Origin: Bifidobacteriaceae bacterium
GTDB taxonomy: Bacteria > Actinomycetota > Actinomycetes > Actinomycetales > WQXJ01
Assembly (NCBI GenBank): GCA_031272565.1
Contig: JAISTN010000013.1
Span: 1 to 11,298 of the forward strand
DNA: 11,298 nucleotides
Direction of reading: 5' to 3'
Position numbers and translations under genes: made by a program. This document shows positions 1 to 8,007 of this stretch, in pieces (position 1 is the stretch's first letter; each line of letters starts with the position of its first letter). Under the pieces are notes generated by a model. It saw only the letters and a program-made list of their open reading frames with translations, did not search any database and was not told the origin of the DNA.

Positions 1-3000
1 TGCCTTGTCGGAGTTCAGGTCTCCGGCTGGTACGACCCGGTAGTTGGACCAGCCGCGGCCTATCTGGATCGGTGTCGCCAGGCTGCCTTTGCCGTCGCCT
101 TTGCGTAGCCACATGTTGCCGGCAGGGTCAACCGTGATGATGTCGTTTTTCTTGTCGCCGTCCCAGTCGCCGGGCCCGTAGACCTGGTGGCCGGTGAGGC
201 CAGACTTGACGATGGCGGTGCCGGACAGTTTGGACACGGCCGTGTCTGGCCCAAACCGGTACAACGCCCCGGTGGTGGTATCGACGGCCAGGACTTCACC
301 GCGGCCATCGCCATTCAAGTCCGGAGACAAAGCAATCACCGAGAATTTGGGGGTGAACGGCGGTGCCGTCACCGTGACAGGCACCGTCACCTGGGCCACC
401 GCTTCGCCATCGGTCACCTCGACCACAAGGTTGGTTGATCCGGCGGCGGCGCCCCGCACTGTCACCGTCCCCGCGGCCAGGCTGGCGGTGGCCGTCGCTC
501 CCGCCGGGCCGCTCACCAACTGGGTAATGGTCACAGTGTCACCGTCCGGGTCCACTGCCACGTCCGCGGCCGTGAACGACACCGCCTGGCCCGCCTGGAC
601 CGTGACCGCATAGGCCGGGTCTTTCCCAGTGGGCGCCAGGTTGGGCGCCGCCGGCCGGGAGACCTTGACCTGATACGTCTGGGCTGTGGTGCCGTCCTGC
701 GCCGTCACCTGAACCTCGACATCGGTCACCTGGCCCGCCTGCAACTCGGCCGGGTCCGGGGTCACCACCACCGTGGCGTAGGCCGAAGCCACCACGTCCG
801 CCGCGCCAAGCTGCGCCACGCCGTAAGGCACGGCCACCTCGACCGGGCTGGTCGTCGTGTCGACGGCCTGCCCGGCGATCTGCAACAACCCCGCGTCATG
901 GGACTTGTCCCGGGTCACGGTCACCTTGTAGTAGGCCGCCCCGCTGGGGGACGCCACCTTGATGTAAAGCACCACCGGGCTGCCGGGCGTCAACACCACC
1001 GGGTCGGTCAACTCCTGGGTGAAGTCGTCATTCCACAAGGTGGCTGTAGCACCCGAGTCAGCCTCGGTCGCCAGGTTGGCGGCCGAAACCCTGGTGACCG
1101 ACGTGTCCGGCGCCGCCGAGGCCTCGGAAGGGTTCCCCGGCGTGGTCCCGGAGCCGTCCCCCGGGTTGGCCAACGTCACAGAAGCGCCGCCAACCGCCAC
1201 CAGGGTGACAGCCCCGGACGGTTCCCTGGTCACAGTCAACCCGTAGGTGGCAACGGTCCCGTCCTGGGCCGTCACCGTGATGGTGACCGGGTTGGCGCCC
1301 ACCGCCAACGCGGCGGAGGCACCACCATTGACCTCCGCCGTGGCGTAGGGGGCCACCTGAATGTTGCCGCCATCACCCACCGCCAGGTGTGCCACCCCAT
1401 AAGCCACGGTGTAGGTGGTGGTGCCGGCGGCGTAGGTCTGCCCGCCCAGCGAATACAGCGAGGCGTCAGACGACTTGTCCCGGGTCACGGTCACATCCCA
1501 GTAGGTGATAGTGAGATTGTCTTCCGCCGTCACCTTGAGATAGGCGTGGTAGGCCGTACCGGCGTCGGTCAAGGCCACGGCGCCCTGTGCCGTGTAGGCG
1601 TCATCCGTGTAGAGGGCCACCGCCGCCTTGTCTGACACGTAGGCCGAGCCAACCGGCACCGCGGTCACATTGTTCGCCACCGCGATGGCCGCCCGGCAGG
1701 GGTCGCCTTGGCTGCCCGCGCCGCCGGTCTTGGTGACCTGCTTGCCGCCCAGGGACAACAGTTCGGCCGCGGTCGAGGCCCACTGGGCGTACAAGGTTGC
1801 CTCGTCCGCCGCCAACGTGTAGGCGCCGCCAGGCCCATAGCCGGTGCCGGACCCATTCTGAGCCGTGTTCCAGCCCATGAAGCGGTAGCCGCTGCGGCTG
1901 AACCCAGCGCCGTCAGGCAACACCACGTCATAGTCCGGATCGGCCTGGGTGTTCTCCAAAGCCGTCACCGTACCGGTGGCGCCGTTCGGGTCGAAGGCCA
2001 AGGTGCGGTGGTAGAACGCCTCCACCGTCAGGGCAACCGAGGCGGCCTCCGTCACCGTCCACGCCAACTGGGCGGTTGGAGTGGTAGTCACCTGGGGGTC
2101 GCCCTGCCGGACGGCGTTGACCAGCCAGGTCCAGCGGTAGAACCCGCCCGCCACCGGGTTGGTCGTGGCCGTCACCTCGACCTGGTGCGCCCCCACCACG
2201 GTCCAACCAGACTGCAACTGCTCACCACTGGTGGCGTCCACTACTTGGGTGATCTGCGAGCCGGACGCTTCCACTTGGTCCGTTGGCGTGCCCCACGAAA
2301 CCGCGAAGTCGTTGCCGGCATAGTTCACAAACACGCCGCCCAGCACCGTTGAGGCGAAGGCCGCCGCAGTGGCCGGGTAGCGCACCTCATAGGTGCCGTA
2401 GGCCACGCCGGTGGCCGTGCCACTGGCGGCCGTGGTCCAGGTGGCGGTTGAGCCGGCCACCCGGTATTCGAAACCGGTCCCGCCGGCGTGGACAATCTGG
2501 CCGGTGGGGTCCGTTGGCGACCCGGCCGGAACCGTCCCAACCTGGCCGGTGGGGTTGGCTTGGGTCTGGCGCGACGGGCCGTCAGGCCGGCCCGGCACCG
2601 CCTGCGACACGGCCTCTGAACTGCCCGGCCCCACCTTTGGGTCACTTGAACCGGCACGGACCAGCGTGACTTGGCCGCCGCCGGCGTCCGCGAACGCCGT
2701 CAGCGAGGCGTTGGCACCCAAGGTTTCGCCGCCGGCGGTCACCTGGTAGCCGGCCGGGGCCACGCCCGGCTGGAACTCGATCGTCTCGGCCGCGTAGTTG
2801 ACCCGCAGCACGTCGGCCCAAACCGGTGTGGCGTAGTCGGTGTAGACCGCCGGGATCAACACCACCACGGGCGAGGGCTCATGGTTCGAATCGGCCTTGA
2901 GCCGTGCGAACACCTCATAGCCGGTGCCCCACACCAGGCCAGCAAACACCCCCGAATCCTGCCAGGCAGCCTGATCCAGCGAGTATTCCACCTGGGCGGC

Positions 3001-6000
3001 ATCGGGCACGCCGCTGCTGGCGGCCGCCTCAAGCTGATTGCCCGTGACGGTCACCGTGTGCCCCAAAGTCGGTGCCGCCCAAGGCGTCTTGTTGACCACG
3101 ATGGCGACCTGGGCCTCCGCCGTGGTGGCACCAGACGAGCCCGTGTAGTTCAGCACCAGCTTGGCCGTGTAGGTGCCGGCCGCCAGGCCGCTGGCCGCCT
3201 TGACCTGGAACAGGTCCGCGCTGCCGCTGGCGTCCAACACCGGAACGGTGGCCGTGGCCGCACCGTCAACCGTGAACGCCATGCCCTCAAAGGCGGCGCC
3301 GTCCTTCTGCTGGTCTTCGATGGTCAAGGTGGCTTCCACTGAGCCTGCGCTGGGGCTGGTCGCCTTGTTCACCACTGTGACCGGCTGGCTGGCCGGCGCG
3401 GCATAGCCGTAGGCGACCGCGCCAAACGTCAGGTTGGACAAGCCAAACGGGAAATCGGACGCCTTGGTGGCCAGCGACGCCGGCTGGCTGGTGGTGGCGG
3501 CGAACCGCAGGTAGTAGGTCGACCCTGTACCTAAGCTGGCCTGCCCGCCGCCGACTGTCACCGGGCCCCAGCCGGTTTGCCCGTCAACCGACATCTGGTA
3601 GGCCACGGCATCGTCCAAACCGCTCACCACCAGGCCGGTGCCTTCCTGGTAGGCGGCACTTAGACCGGTGGGCGCGGCGGGACGCTGCTTGATCACAAAG
3701 CTGGCCGGCTTCGAGCGGAACGCCACGCCCGCCTGGGCTGGGGTGGTCAACTGAACCGTCAGGTCCGCCAGGCCGGTCCAGCCGTAATCGGCAAAGGACT
3801 GGCCGTTCACCGCCTCGTCCGCCCACACACTGGAGGGGAAACTGGACGGCCCGGCCGGGCGGGCTGGGACCGCCAACTGGGACACCGGCGCGACATATTC
3901 GCCGTCATAAGAGGCTTCCTTGGCCAGCCGGTAGGACAAGGTGGCGCTGCCGCTGATGACCGTGTCCAGGACCGGCGCGGCGGTGTAACTGGTGGCGACA
4001 CCCAGTTGGATGCGCGCACCGCCGCCGGCCGTCAAGAAGCCATCCGAATCGGTGGAGCCCGTGATCAGGGCGACGTTGTTGTAGGAGATCTTGAACTGGA
4101 CGTCCGCTGGCACCGGCCCGGCCGCTACACCGACCGATTCGGCCTCAAAGTCGATGGTTAACTGCTTGGCCGCGACGAACTCCGGGTAGGGGTAGACCCG
4201 GGTTCCTTGCGTGAACGTGCCCGCGATCTCCGCCAAGACTTGCAGCGTCAAGTCCTGCGTGTCAGCACCAACGCTGATGGTGTAGTCCGTTTGCCCTGAG
4301 CCTTGCCACAGTTCCTTGCCGCTGGTGGCGTCCAGCAGGTGGTACGTCACTGTCGCGTCGCCATCGGACAACGAGACCGTGTCGGTGCTGCCCGTCGAAT
4401 GGCGTTCCAGCATGTCGGCCGTGACGTCCTTGCCCGGCTCGGGGATGGTGATTTCGATGACGCCCGATGTCGTGTTGGCGGCCACCACCGACCAGGTCAG
4501 TTCCGTATAACCGGCCGGGCGGGCAATCAGCCGGTAGGCCAGGCCTGGCGTCAAACCGGTGAAGACCAGGGCCACGCCCGTGCCGGCCTGCCAGTTGGCG
4601 GCGCTAGCCGGGGCGTTGGCGGCCAGGGCCTGGCCGGTGGCGTCGACCGGCACCCAGGCCTGGTTGGCGTCCTTGGTCAGCAGAGTGTATTCGGCCCGCG
4701 AATCGGTCACACCCAGGATGATCTTGCCCTTGTAGATCGGGTCATCGGCCCCGTCCTGGCCGGCCGTGTAGATGGCTGCCGAAAGGTTGGGTCCAATCCC
4801 GTCCGCGCCAACATCGTTCTTGCCGGCCTTGACGGTGACATCCGAGTAGTAGCCCTCGTCGAACACGTCGCCGGGCGAGACGTTGGTGCCCAGGGCCGCC
4901 GAAATGGCACCCAACGGCAGGCCGACCAGGCGGTAGGTCTTGCCGGGCCCCAAGTTCCTGAATTCCAGGCCGCCCGCTCCGGGGGTGTACCAGGAGACGC
5001 CATCGCCCACCGCGGTGTTGACCGAGACTTGGCCGGCTTCGCCGCCGGTCGGCGTGAACCAGACGTCGCGTTCCTGGAGTTGGTAGACGGTGGAGCCACG
5101 GACCTCCGCCAGGGCGTAGGCGTAACCCTCCTTGGTGGTGACCGCCTTGACTGCCGAATCGCCCTCATATGACACTTCCTGCTGGCTGTCCGGCGCCGAG
5201 CCGGAAGCGAACTTGATGTTGTCGATGAGGTTGCCGGTGCCGGCGCTGGACGAATAGACGTTGACGAATGCAAACACGGTGGTGCCTTGACCCGCCGGCA
5301 CCGAGTAGCTGCCCGAGCGGTGCCGCCAGCGGCTGCCCGTTTCGGCCTGTGCCGTGCCATATTTCAGGTCGCGGGTGGCCGATGAGATGAAGACGTAGTA
5401 GGCGTGGCCGTTGTAGGTGGTGGAGTACGACCGGTCGACCGAGTTGAAGCTGGCCGCGAAGTAGTCGTTGACGTTGGTGGAATCCCACTCGCCAGCCTGG
5501 ATGTTGTTCTCGGTCAGCACCTTGTTCACGATGGCCTGGAAATAGGTGTACTGGTTGACGCCGTACGTGTATGGGCCGCCGTTGGCTTCAGCGTCTAGTG
5601 TCTTGTTGTTCCAAAGCTCGCCTGCGGTCAGGATGTTGGTGCCGGCCGCTGTCTTGTTGTAGTAGTCGGTGGTCGAACCGTAGTCGGCCTCGGTATTGAT
5701 GCCGGCGCCGATCACCACCGCCATCACGTCCGGGCGGTTCTGGACCGCCTCGGTGCCCTCGGTGTAGGGCTTGCGGGTGATGTGGTCCATGCTCCACTCG
5801 TAGACCTTGCCGGGCACGGTGGCGATCTCCTGGAACAGGCTGGAGGAGGCGGCGGCCGACATCTCGACATAGGCGCCGTGCTGCGAGGCCAGCAATTCGT
5901 CCTGAGCTTGCAGGCCGTAGCCGGTATACACCGTCTCACCACTGGTGCCAGCGGGGTGGTTGTCCTCGGCTCGGCCGTTGCCGCGCAGTTCGATGGCGCG

Positions 6001-6744
6001 GGGGCGGTAGCTTGCGGTGGTCGCGTAGTGGGTGGTCTGCCAGCCGAACGATGGGAAGCCGGTGGTGTCCGGCGTGATGTTCAGGGTGTAGGTGTTGGAC
6101 GTGTTCAGCGCCGTGAAGTCGCCGTTCTGCAGGCTGGTGTACAGGTACTGGTAGGAGTCGTACTTGGTGGCCGTGTCCTTGATCGCCCGGTTGACCACCA
6201 CCACTTGGGCCACGCTGCTGGGGGCGGTGGTGTCGCCGGCGGTTACCTCGACCCAGTAGTAGTAGGTGCTGGGCGTGTCCGGGGCGGTGGCGGTCAGCAC
6301 CGCCCGGGTGTCCGAGCCGTCCTGGCCGGTCACGTTCTGCGGGCTGGACTTGTCCGCCTTGGTGGACCACTTCCACTGGTAGGTGAGGGCCGAACCATCG
6401 GTCGCTTCGGCCTGCACCGACAGGCGCATGGTGCCCTGCCGGGCGTAGGTGGAGCGTTCCACCGGCTGTTTGGAGAAGTGGATCGTGTCAGCCGCGGCCG
6501 GCTGGATCACGGCCGCCGCCCAGACGGGGTTGGCGGCTAGTTCCTGGAGGGCGGCGGCCGGTGCGGCCGCCGCCGCCGCGGCAGGACCGGTCATCACCCC
6601 AACGCCGGTGGCAGCCAGCGCGCCGGCCATCAGGCCGGCCAAGGCGGCCCGCTTGGCCCGGCGGCCCGGGCGGAGCCCGGCTGCCGCCTGGTGGTACCTG
6701 GCGTCGTGGTTGGCAATTGAATTGGACTGTCCGGGCCGGCTCAT
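1..6744 (-). CDS. Giant secreted multi-domain adhesin-like protein (C-terminus outside window)
   Basis: One open frame of 2248 codons runs to the window edge; I spot-checked the frame at several points and found no stop. The ATG at 6744 is preceded by GAGGAG seven bases upstream. Residues 1-32 are a long basic n-region, 33-52 a hydrophobic segment, and 54-65 an alanine-rich stretch with possible signal peptidase sites, so the protein is exported. In order it shows an Ig-like domain (about 88-186), a galactose-binding/CBM-like sandwich (about 205-515, starting NGDF and ending near LIDNIKF), several Fn3/Ig-like modules (about 520-1550, clearest near 1030-1090 and 1222-1290), a Listeria-Bacteroides (InlB B-type) repeat (about 1582-1655), four cadherin-like beta-sandwich copies (1657-2030), a cadherin/Ig-type domain with DPDGD (about 2035-2130), and FG-GAP/VCBS repeats with DLNGDG (2142-2147) and DWDGD (2193-2197). 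I found no catalytic domain and only one cysteine. Adhesion or polymer binding at the cell surface is inferred; any wall anchor would lie beyond the window. Confidence 0.9.
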   Translation of the reverse strand, partial: MSRPGQSNSIANHDARYHQAAAGLRPGRRAKRAALAGLMAGALAATGVGVMTGPAAAAAAAPAAALQELAANPVWAAAVIQPAAADTIHFSKQPVERSTYARQGTMRLSVQAEATDGSALTYQWKWSTKADKSSPQNVTGQDGSDTRAVLTATAPDTPSTYYYWVEVTAGDTTAPSSVAQVVVVNRAIKDTATKYDSYQYLYTSLQNGDFTALNTSNTYTLNITPDTTGFPSFGWQTTHYATTASYRPRAIELRGNGRAEDNHPAGTSGETVYTGYGLQAQDELLASQHGAYVEMSAAASSSLFQEIATVPGKVYEWSMDHITRKPYTEGTEAVQNRPDVMAVVIGAGINTEADYGSTTDYYNKTAAGTNILTAGELWNNKTLDAEANGGPYTYGVNQYTYFQAIVNKVLTENNIQAGEWDSTNVNDYFAASFNSVDRSYSTTYNGHAYYVFISSATRDLKYGTAQAETGSRWRHRSGSYSVPAGQGTTVFAFVNVYSSSAGTGNLIDNIKFASGSAPDSQQEVSYEGDSAVKAVTTKEGYAYALAEVRGSTVYQLQERDVWFTPTGGEAGQVSVNTAVGDGVSWYTPGAGGLEFRNLGPGKTYRLVGLPLGAISAALGTNVSPGDVFDEGYYSDVTVKAGKNDVGADGIGPNLSAAIYTAGQDGADDPIYKGKIILGVTDSRAEYTLLTKDANQAWVPVDATGQALAANAPASAANWQAGTGVALVFTGLTPGLAYRLIARPAGYTELTWSVVAANTTSGVIEITIPEPGKDVTADMLERHSTGSTDTVSLSDGDATVTYHLLDATSGKELWQGSGQTDYTISVGADTQDLTLQVLAEIAGTFTQGTRVYPYPEFVAAKQLTIDFEAESVGVAAGPVPADVQFKISYNNVALITGSTDSDGFLTAGGGARIQLGVATSYTAAPVLDTVISGSATLSYRLAKEASYDGEYVAPVSQLAVPARPAGPSSFPSSVWADEAVNGQSFADYGWTGLADLTVQLTTPAQAGVAFRSKPASFVIKQRPAAPTGLSAAYQEGTGLVVSGLDDAVAYQMSVDGQTGWGPVTVGGGQASLGTGSTYYLRFAATTSQPASLATKASDFPFGLSNLTFGAVAYGYAAPASQPVTVVNKATSPSAGSVEATLTIEDQQKDGAAFEGMAFTVDGAATATVPVLDASGSADLFQVKAASGLAAGTYTAKLVLNYTGSSGATTAEAQVAIVVNKTPWAAPTLGHTVTVTGNQLEAAASSGVPDAAQVEYSLDQAAWQDSGVFAGLVWGTGYEVFARLKADSNHEPSPVVVLIPAVYTDYATPVWADVLRVNYAAETIEFQPGVAPAGYQVTAGGETLGANASLTAFADAGGGQVTLVRAGSSDPKVGPGSSEAVSQAVPGRPDGPSRQTQANPTGQVGTVPAGSPTDPTGQIVHAGGTGFEYRVAGSTATWTTAASGTATGVAYGTYEVRYPATAAAFASTVLGGVFVNYAGNDFAVSWGTPTDQVEASGSQITQVVDATSGEQLQSGWTVVGAHQVEVTATTNPVAGGFYRWTWLVNAVRQGDPQVTTTPTAQLAWTVTEAASVALTVEAFYHRTLAFDPNGATGTVTALENTQADPDYDVVLPDGAGFSRSGYRFMGWNTAQNGSGTGYGPGGAYTLAADEATLYAQWASTAAELLSLGGKQVTKTGGAGSQGDPCRAAIAVANNVTAVPVGSAYVSDKAAVALYTDDAYTAQGAVALTDAGTAYHAYLKVTAEDNLTITYWDVTVTRDKSSDASLYSLGGQTYAAGTTTYTVAYGVAHLAVGDGGNIQVAPYATAEVNGGASAALAVGANPVTITVTAQDGTVATYGLTVTREPSGAVTLVAVGGASVTLANPGDGSGTTPGNPSEASAAPDTSVTRVSAANLATEADSGATATLWNDDFTQELTDPVVLTPGSPVVLYIKVASPSGAAYYKVTVTRDKSHDAGLLQIAGQAVDTTTSPVEVAVPYGVAQLGAADVVASAYATVVVTPDPAELQAGQVTDVEVQVTAQDGTTAQTYQVKVSRPAAPNLAPTGKDPAYAVTVQAGQAVSFTAADVAVDPDGDTVTITQLVSGPAGATATASLAAGTVTVRGAAAGSTNLVVEVTDGEAVAQVTVPVTVTAPPFTPKFSVIALSPDLNGDGRGEVLAVDTTTGALYRFGPDTAVSKLSGTAIVKSGLTGHQVYGPGDWDGDKKNDIITVDPAGNMWLRKGDGKGSLATPIQIGRGWSNYRVVPAGDLNSDKA

Positions 6745-6751
6745 CGGCTGA

Positions 6752-6757
6752 CTCCTC
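6752..6757 (-). promoter_or_regulatory. Shine-Dalgarno site of the giant secreted protein
   Basis: GAGGAG on the minus strand lies seven bases before the ATG at 6744. It fixes that start, which also gives a plausible signal peptide. Confidence 0.75.
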
Positions 6758-7077
6758 GCCTTGATGCACGTGAAATGGGTCAACATCTACTGCTTCGGGC
6801 GAAGCCGCCCGGCGCCGTGCCGCCGCCCCAACACCGCCAAGGGCAAGGGTGGCGGGCAGTGCCGTGCCGGTCCCCTCTTGACATGATCCGCCTGGGCCCC
6901 GCGGGCGGCATCGGGCATAAACCCGCAGGCCAGAGCCCTGCGCGGGGCAAGCGGTGTGAGCAGACTCACCGTGTGATCCCCACCACCTCGGGCGGTGGCC
7001 AGTCCCAAGAACTGGATCCTGCACGGGTTCCATGGCCCTGCTGACCCCTGACATCATTGGAGTGAACAGTTGGCAGC

Positions 7078-7084
7078 AAAGGAG
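7078..7084 (+). promoter_or_regulatory. Shine-Dalgarno site of hyi
   Basis: AAAGGAG lies seven bases before the ATG at 7092. It selects that start over an in-frame ATG 60 bases upstream at 7032, which would add 20 residues unlike the family N-terminus. Confidence 0.8.
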
Positions 7085-7091
7085 CCCTGAC

Positions 7092-7850
7092 ATGAAACTC
7101 TCCGCCTGTATCGAGTGGCTGTTTGCGGAAGCCGGCCCGGATTTCGCCGCCCGGCTGCGCGCGGCCGCCGCTGCCGGCCTGCCGGCGGTGGAGTTCTGGA
7201 GGTGGCGCGACAAGGACTTGGGCGCCATCGCCGCCGCGGCGGCGGACACCGGCACCGTGGTGGCGGGCTTCTGCGTGGAGCCTTGGGGGGAGTTGACCGA
7301 CCCGGCCAGCCACCAGACATGGCTGCGGGGGGTACGCGAATCCTGCGCCGCCGCCGCCCAGTTGGGTGTCACCAACCTGATCACCCAGGTGGGCCCAGAG
7401 CAGCCTGGGGTGGACCGCGCTACTCAACATGAAGCCGTGGTGGTGGGCCTGCAACTGGCAGCACCAATACTGGAGGGCGCTGGTGTGACCGTGCTGATCG
7501 AACCGCTTAACACGTTGGTGGACCACCCCGGCTATTACCTGTCAGACACGGCTGAGGGCATCCAGATTGTCCGTGAAGTGGCCAGCCCGGCTGTCGGCTT
7601 GATCTATGACCGCTACCACGCCATGGTGATGGGCGAACCGATCGGTTACGGGGTGGAGGGCAACCTGGACATCGTCAAACATGTCCACATTGCCGATGCC
7701 CCCGGCCGGCACGAACCGGGCACGGGCGGGGCCGATTGGCCCGCCGAGCTGGCCTGGTTCCGGGCCCAAGGCTACGGCGGCTACTTTGGCCTGGAGTATC
7801 AACCGACCGGACCCTCAGCCCAGTCGCTGGCCTACTTTGCCGGGCTCTAA
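7092..7850 (+). CDS. hyi: Hydroxypyruvate isomerase family TIM-barrel enzyme
   Basis: The 252-residue product matches the usual length (about 258) of the hydroxypyruvate isomerase branch of the AP-endonuclease-2/xylose-isomerase-like TIM barrels. These cytosolic enzymes interconvert hydroxypyruvate and tartronate semialdehyde. The protein starts MKLSACIEWLF, typical of the first strand. Family landmarks are IEPLN with candidate catalytic E137, IYDRYH with D173 and H176, HVHIADAPGR from H197 followed by HEPGTG, and GLEYQPT with the second candidate catalytic E235. The related 2-oxo-tetronate isomerase OtnI shares these motifs, so the exact substrate is uncertain. No glyoxylate carboligase, tartronate semialdehyde reductase or ygbK-type kinase is visible nearby, so the usual pathway partners give no support. 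Its last 105 bp are duplicated at 9609-9713 beyond the ATPase gene, and the 3' end of this copy may itself be imported; the natural end at this locus may be the other copy. Confidence 0.87.
   Translation: MKLSACIEWLFAEAGPDFAARLRAAAAAGLPAVEFWRWRDKDLGAIAAAAADTGTVVAGFCVEPWGELTDPASHQTWLRGVRESCAAAAQLGVTNLITQVGPEQPGVDRATQHEAVVVGLQLAAPILEGAGVTVLIEPLNTLVDHPGYYLSDTAEGIQIVREVASPAVGLIYDRYHAMVMGEPIGYGVEGNLDIVKHVHIADAPGRHEPGTGGADWPAELAWFRAQGYGGYFGLEYQPTGPSAQSLAYFAGL
7746..7850 (+). repeat. Left copy of a 105-bp direct repeat (3' end of intact hyi)
   Basis: This stretch, the last 34 sense codons plus stop of hyi, aligns without gaps to 9609-9713. By my count 11 of 105 positions differ. Similarity stops at the stop codon on the downstream side and at the first codon of the repeat upstream. 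In the 31-codon core (7749-7841) six differences are all synonymous. The two residues before the stop differ: GL here against SF in the other copy. Confidence 0.9.
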
Positions 7851-7873
7851 GAAGCGATTCATGTCTCCCCGGC

Positions 7874-7885
7874 GGCTGCGCAGCC
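7874..7885. repeat. 12-bp perfect palindrome downstream of hyi
   Basis: GGCTGCGCAGCC is its own reverse complement. It is the first of four inverted repeats in this short spacer. It may be an operator or simply a product of GC-rich DNA. Confidence 0.5.
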
Positions 7886-7901
7886 ACCCCGGGAGCGTCC
7901 C

Positions 7902-7918
7902 GCGGCCGTCTCGGCCGC
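7902..7918. repeat. Short hairpin with 7-bp arms
   Basis: GCGGCCG at 7902-7908 and CGGCCGC at 7912-7918 are perfect complements around a 3-base loop. The right arm overlaps the left arm of the next hairpin, so the two would form alternatively. No T-run follows. Confidence 0.45.
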
Positions 7919-7946
7919 CCTCACAGGACTCCACCTTGAGGGCGGC
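7914..7946. terminator. Candidate bidirectional terminator hairpin between hyi and the ATPase gene
   Basis: GCCGCCCTCA (7914-7923) and TGAGGGCGGC (7937-7946) form a perfect 10-bp stem with a 13-base loop. It sits between the convergent stops of hyi and the ATPase gene, where a shared terminator is expected. There is no T-tract on either strand, so this is a hairpin-only candidate, as is common in high-GC actinobacteria. It could instead mark the element end. Confidence 0.45.
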
Positions 7947-7948
7947 AC

Positions 7949-7976
7949 CCGGCCGTGCGGAACACGTCACGGCCGG
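7949..7976. repeat. Hairpin with 9-bp arms next to the ATPase 3' end
   Basis: CCGGCCGTG (7949-7957) and CACGGCCGG (7968-7976) are perfect complements around a 10-base loop. The junction of arm and loop contains TGCGGAA (7956-7962), a partial match to the CTGCGGAAA motif found three times upstream of the ATPase gene. That match is short enough to be chance. Confidence 0.5.
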
Positions 7977-8007
7977 CCCGCCACGCCGTGGGAGCACGAA
8001 TCCCCTC

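Larger units (their letters stand above)
6745..7091. other. Divergent intergenic region between the giant secreted protein and hyi
   Basis: This 347-bp spacer must hold the promoters of both divergent genes. I see no convincing RNA gene or conserved small protein; the ORFs across it look like GC-driven noise. A TTGACA hexamer occurs on the plus strand at 6878-6883, but no TANNNT-like -10 sits 16-18 bases downstream. On the minus strand a TTGACC lies at 6778-6783 without a clear -10. A small perfect inverted repeat, GTGAG/CTCAC with a 4-base loop, lies at 6956-6969 and could be a regulator site, but arms this short also arise by chance. Confidence 0.5.

Noticed and set aside
898..1635. Plus-strand open frame of 245 codons
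   Set aside because: It lies fully opposite the giant gene, is rich in G, R and H as expected from antisense GC-rich coding DNA, and matches no family I recognise.
4303..5172. Plus-strand open frame of 289 codons
   Set aside because: Antisense shadow of the giant secreted protein with no Shine-Dalgarno sequence and no recognisable domain.
5782..6540. Plus-strand open frame of 252 codons
   Set aside because: Antisense to the signal-peptide and lectin-like part of the giant gene; composition is typical of a shadow frame.
6878..6883. TTGACA as a -35 promoter box for hyi
   Set aside because: No acceptable -10 element lies 16-18 bases downstream; the sequence there is GC-only.
6775..7044. Small plus-strand frame of 89 codons in the spacer before hyi
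   Set aside because: No ribosome-binding site, no hydrophobic or domain pattern, and proline/glycine-rich composition typical of GC noise.
7032..7091. Upstream ATG extending hyi by 20 residues
   Set aside because: The ATG at 7092 has AAAGGAG at the right distance and yields the family-typical N-terminus.
6488..7384. Minus-strand open frame of 298 codons spanning the divergent spacer
   Set aside because: It overlaps two real genes in the wrong frames and has arginine-, glycine- and proline-rich low-complexity content.
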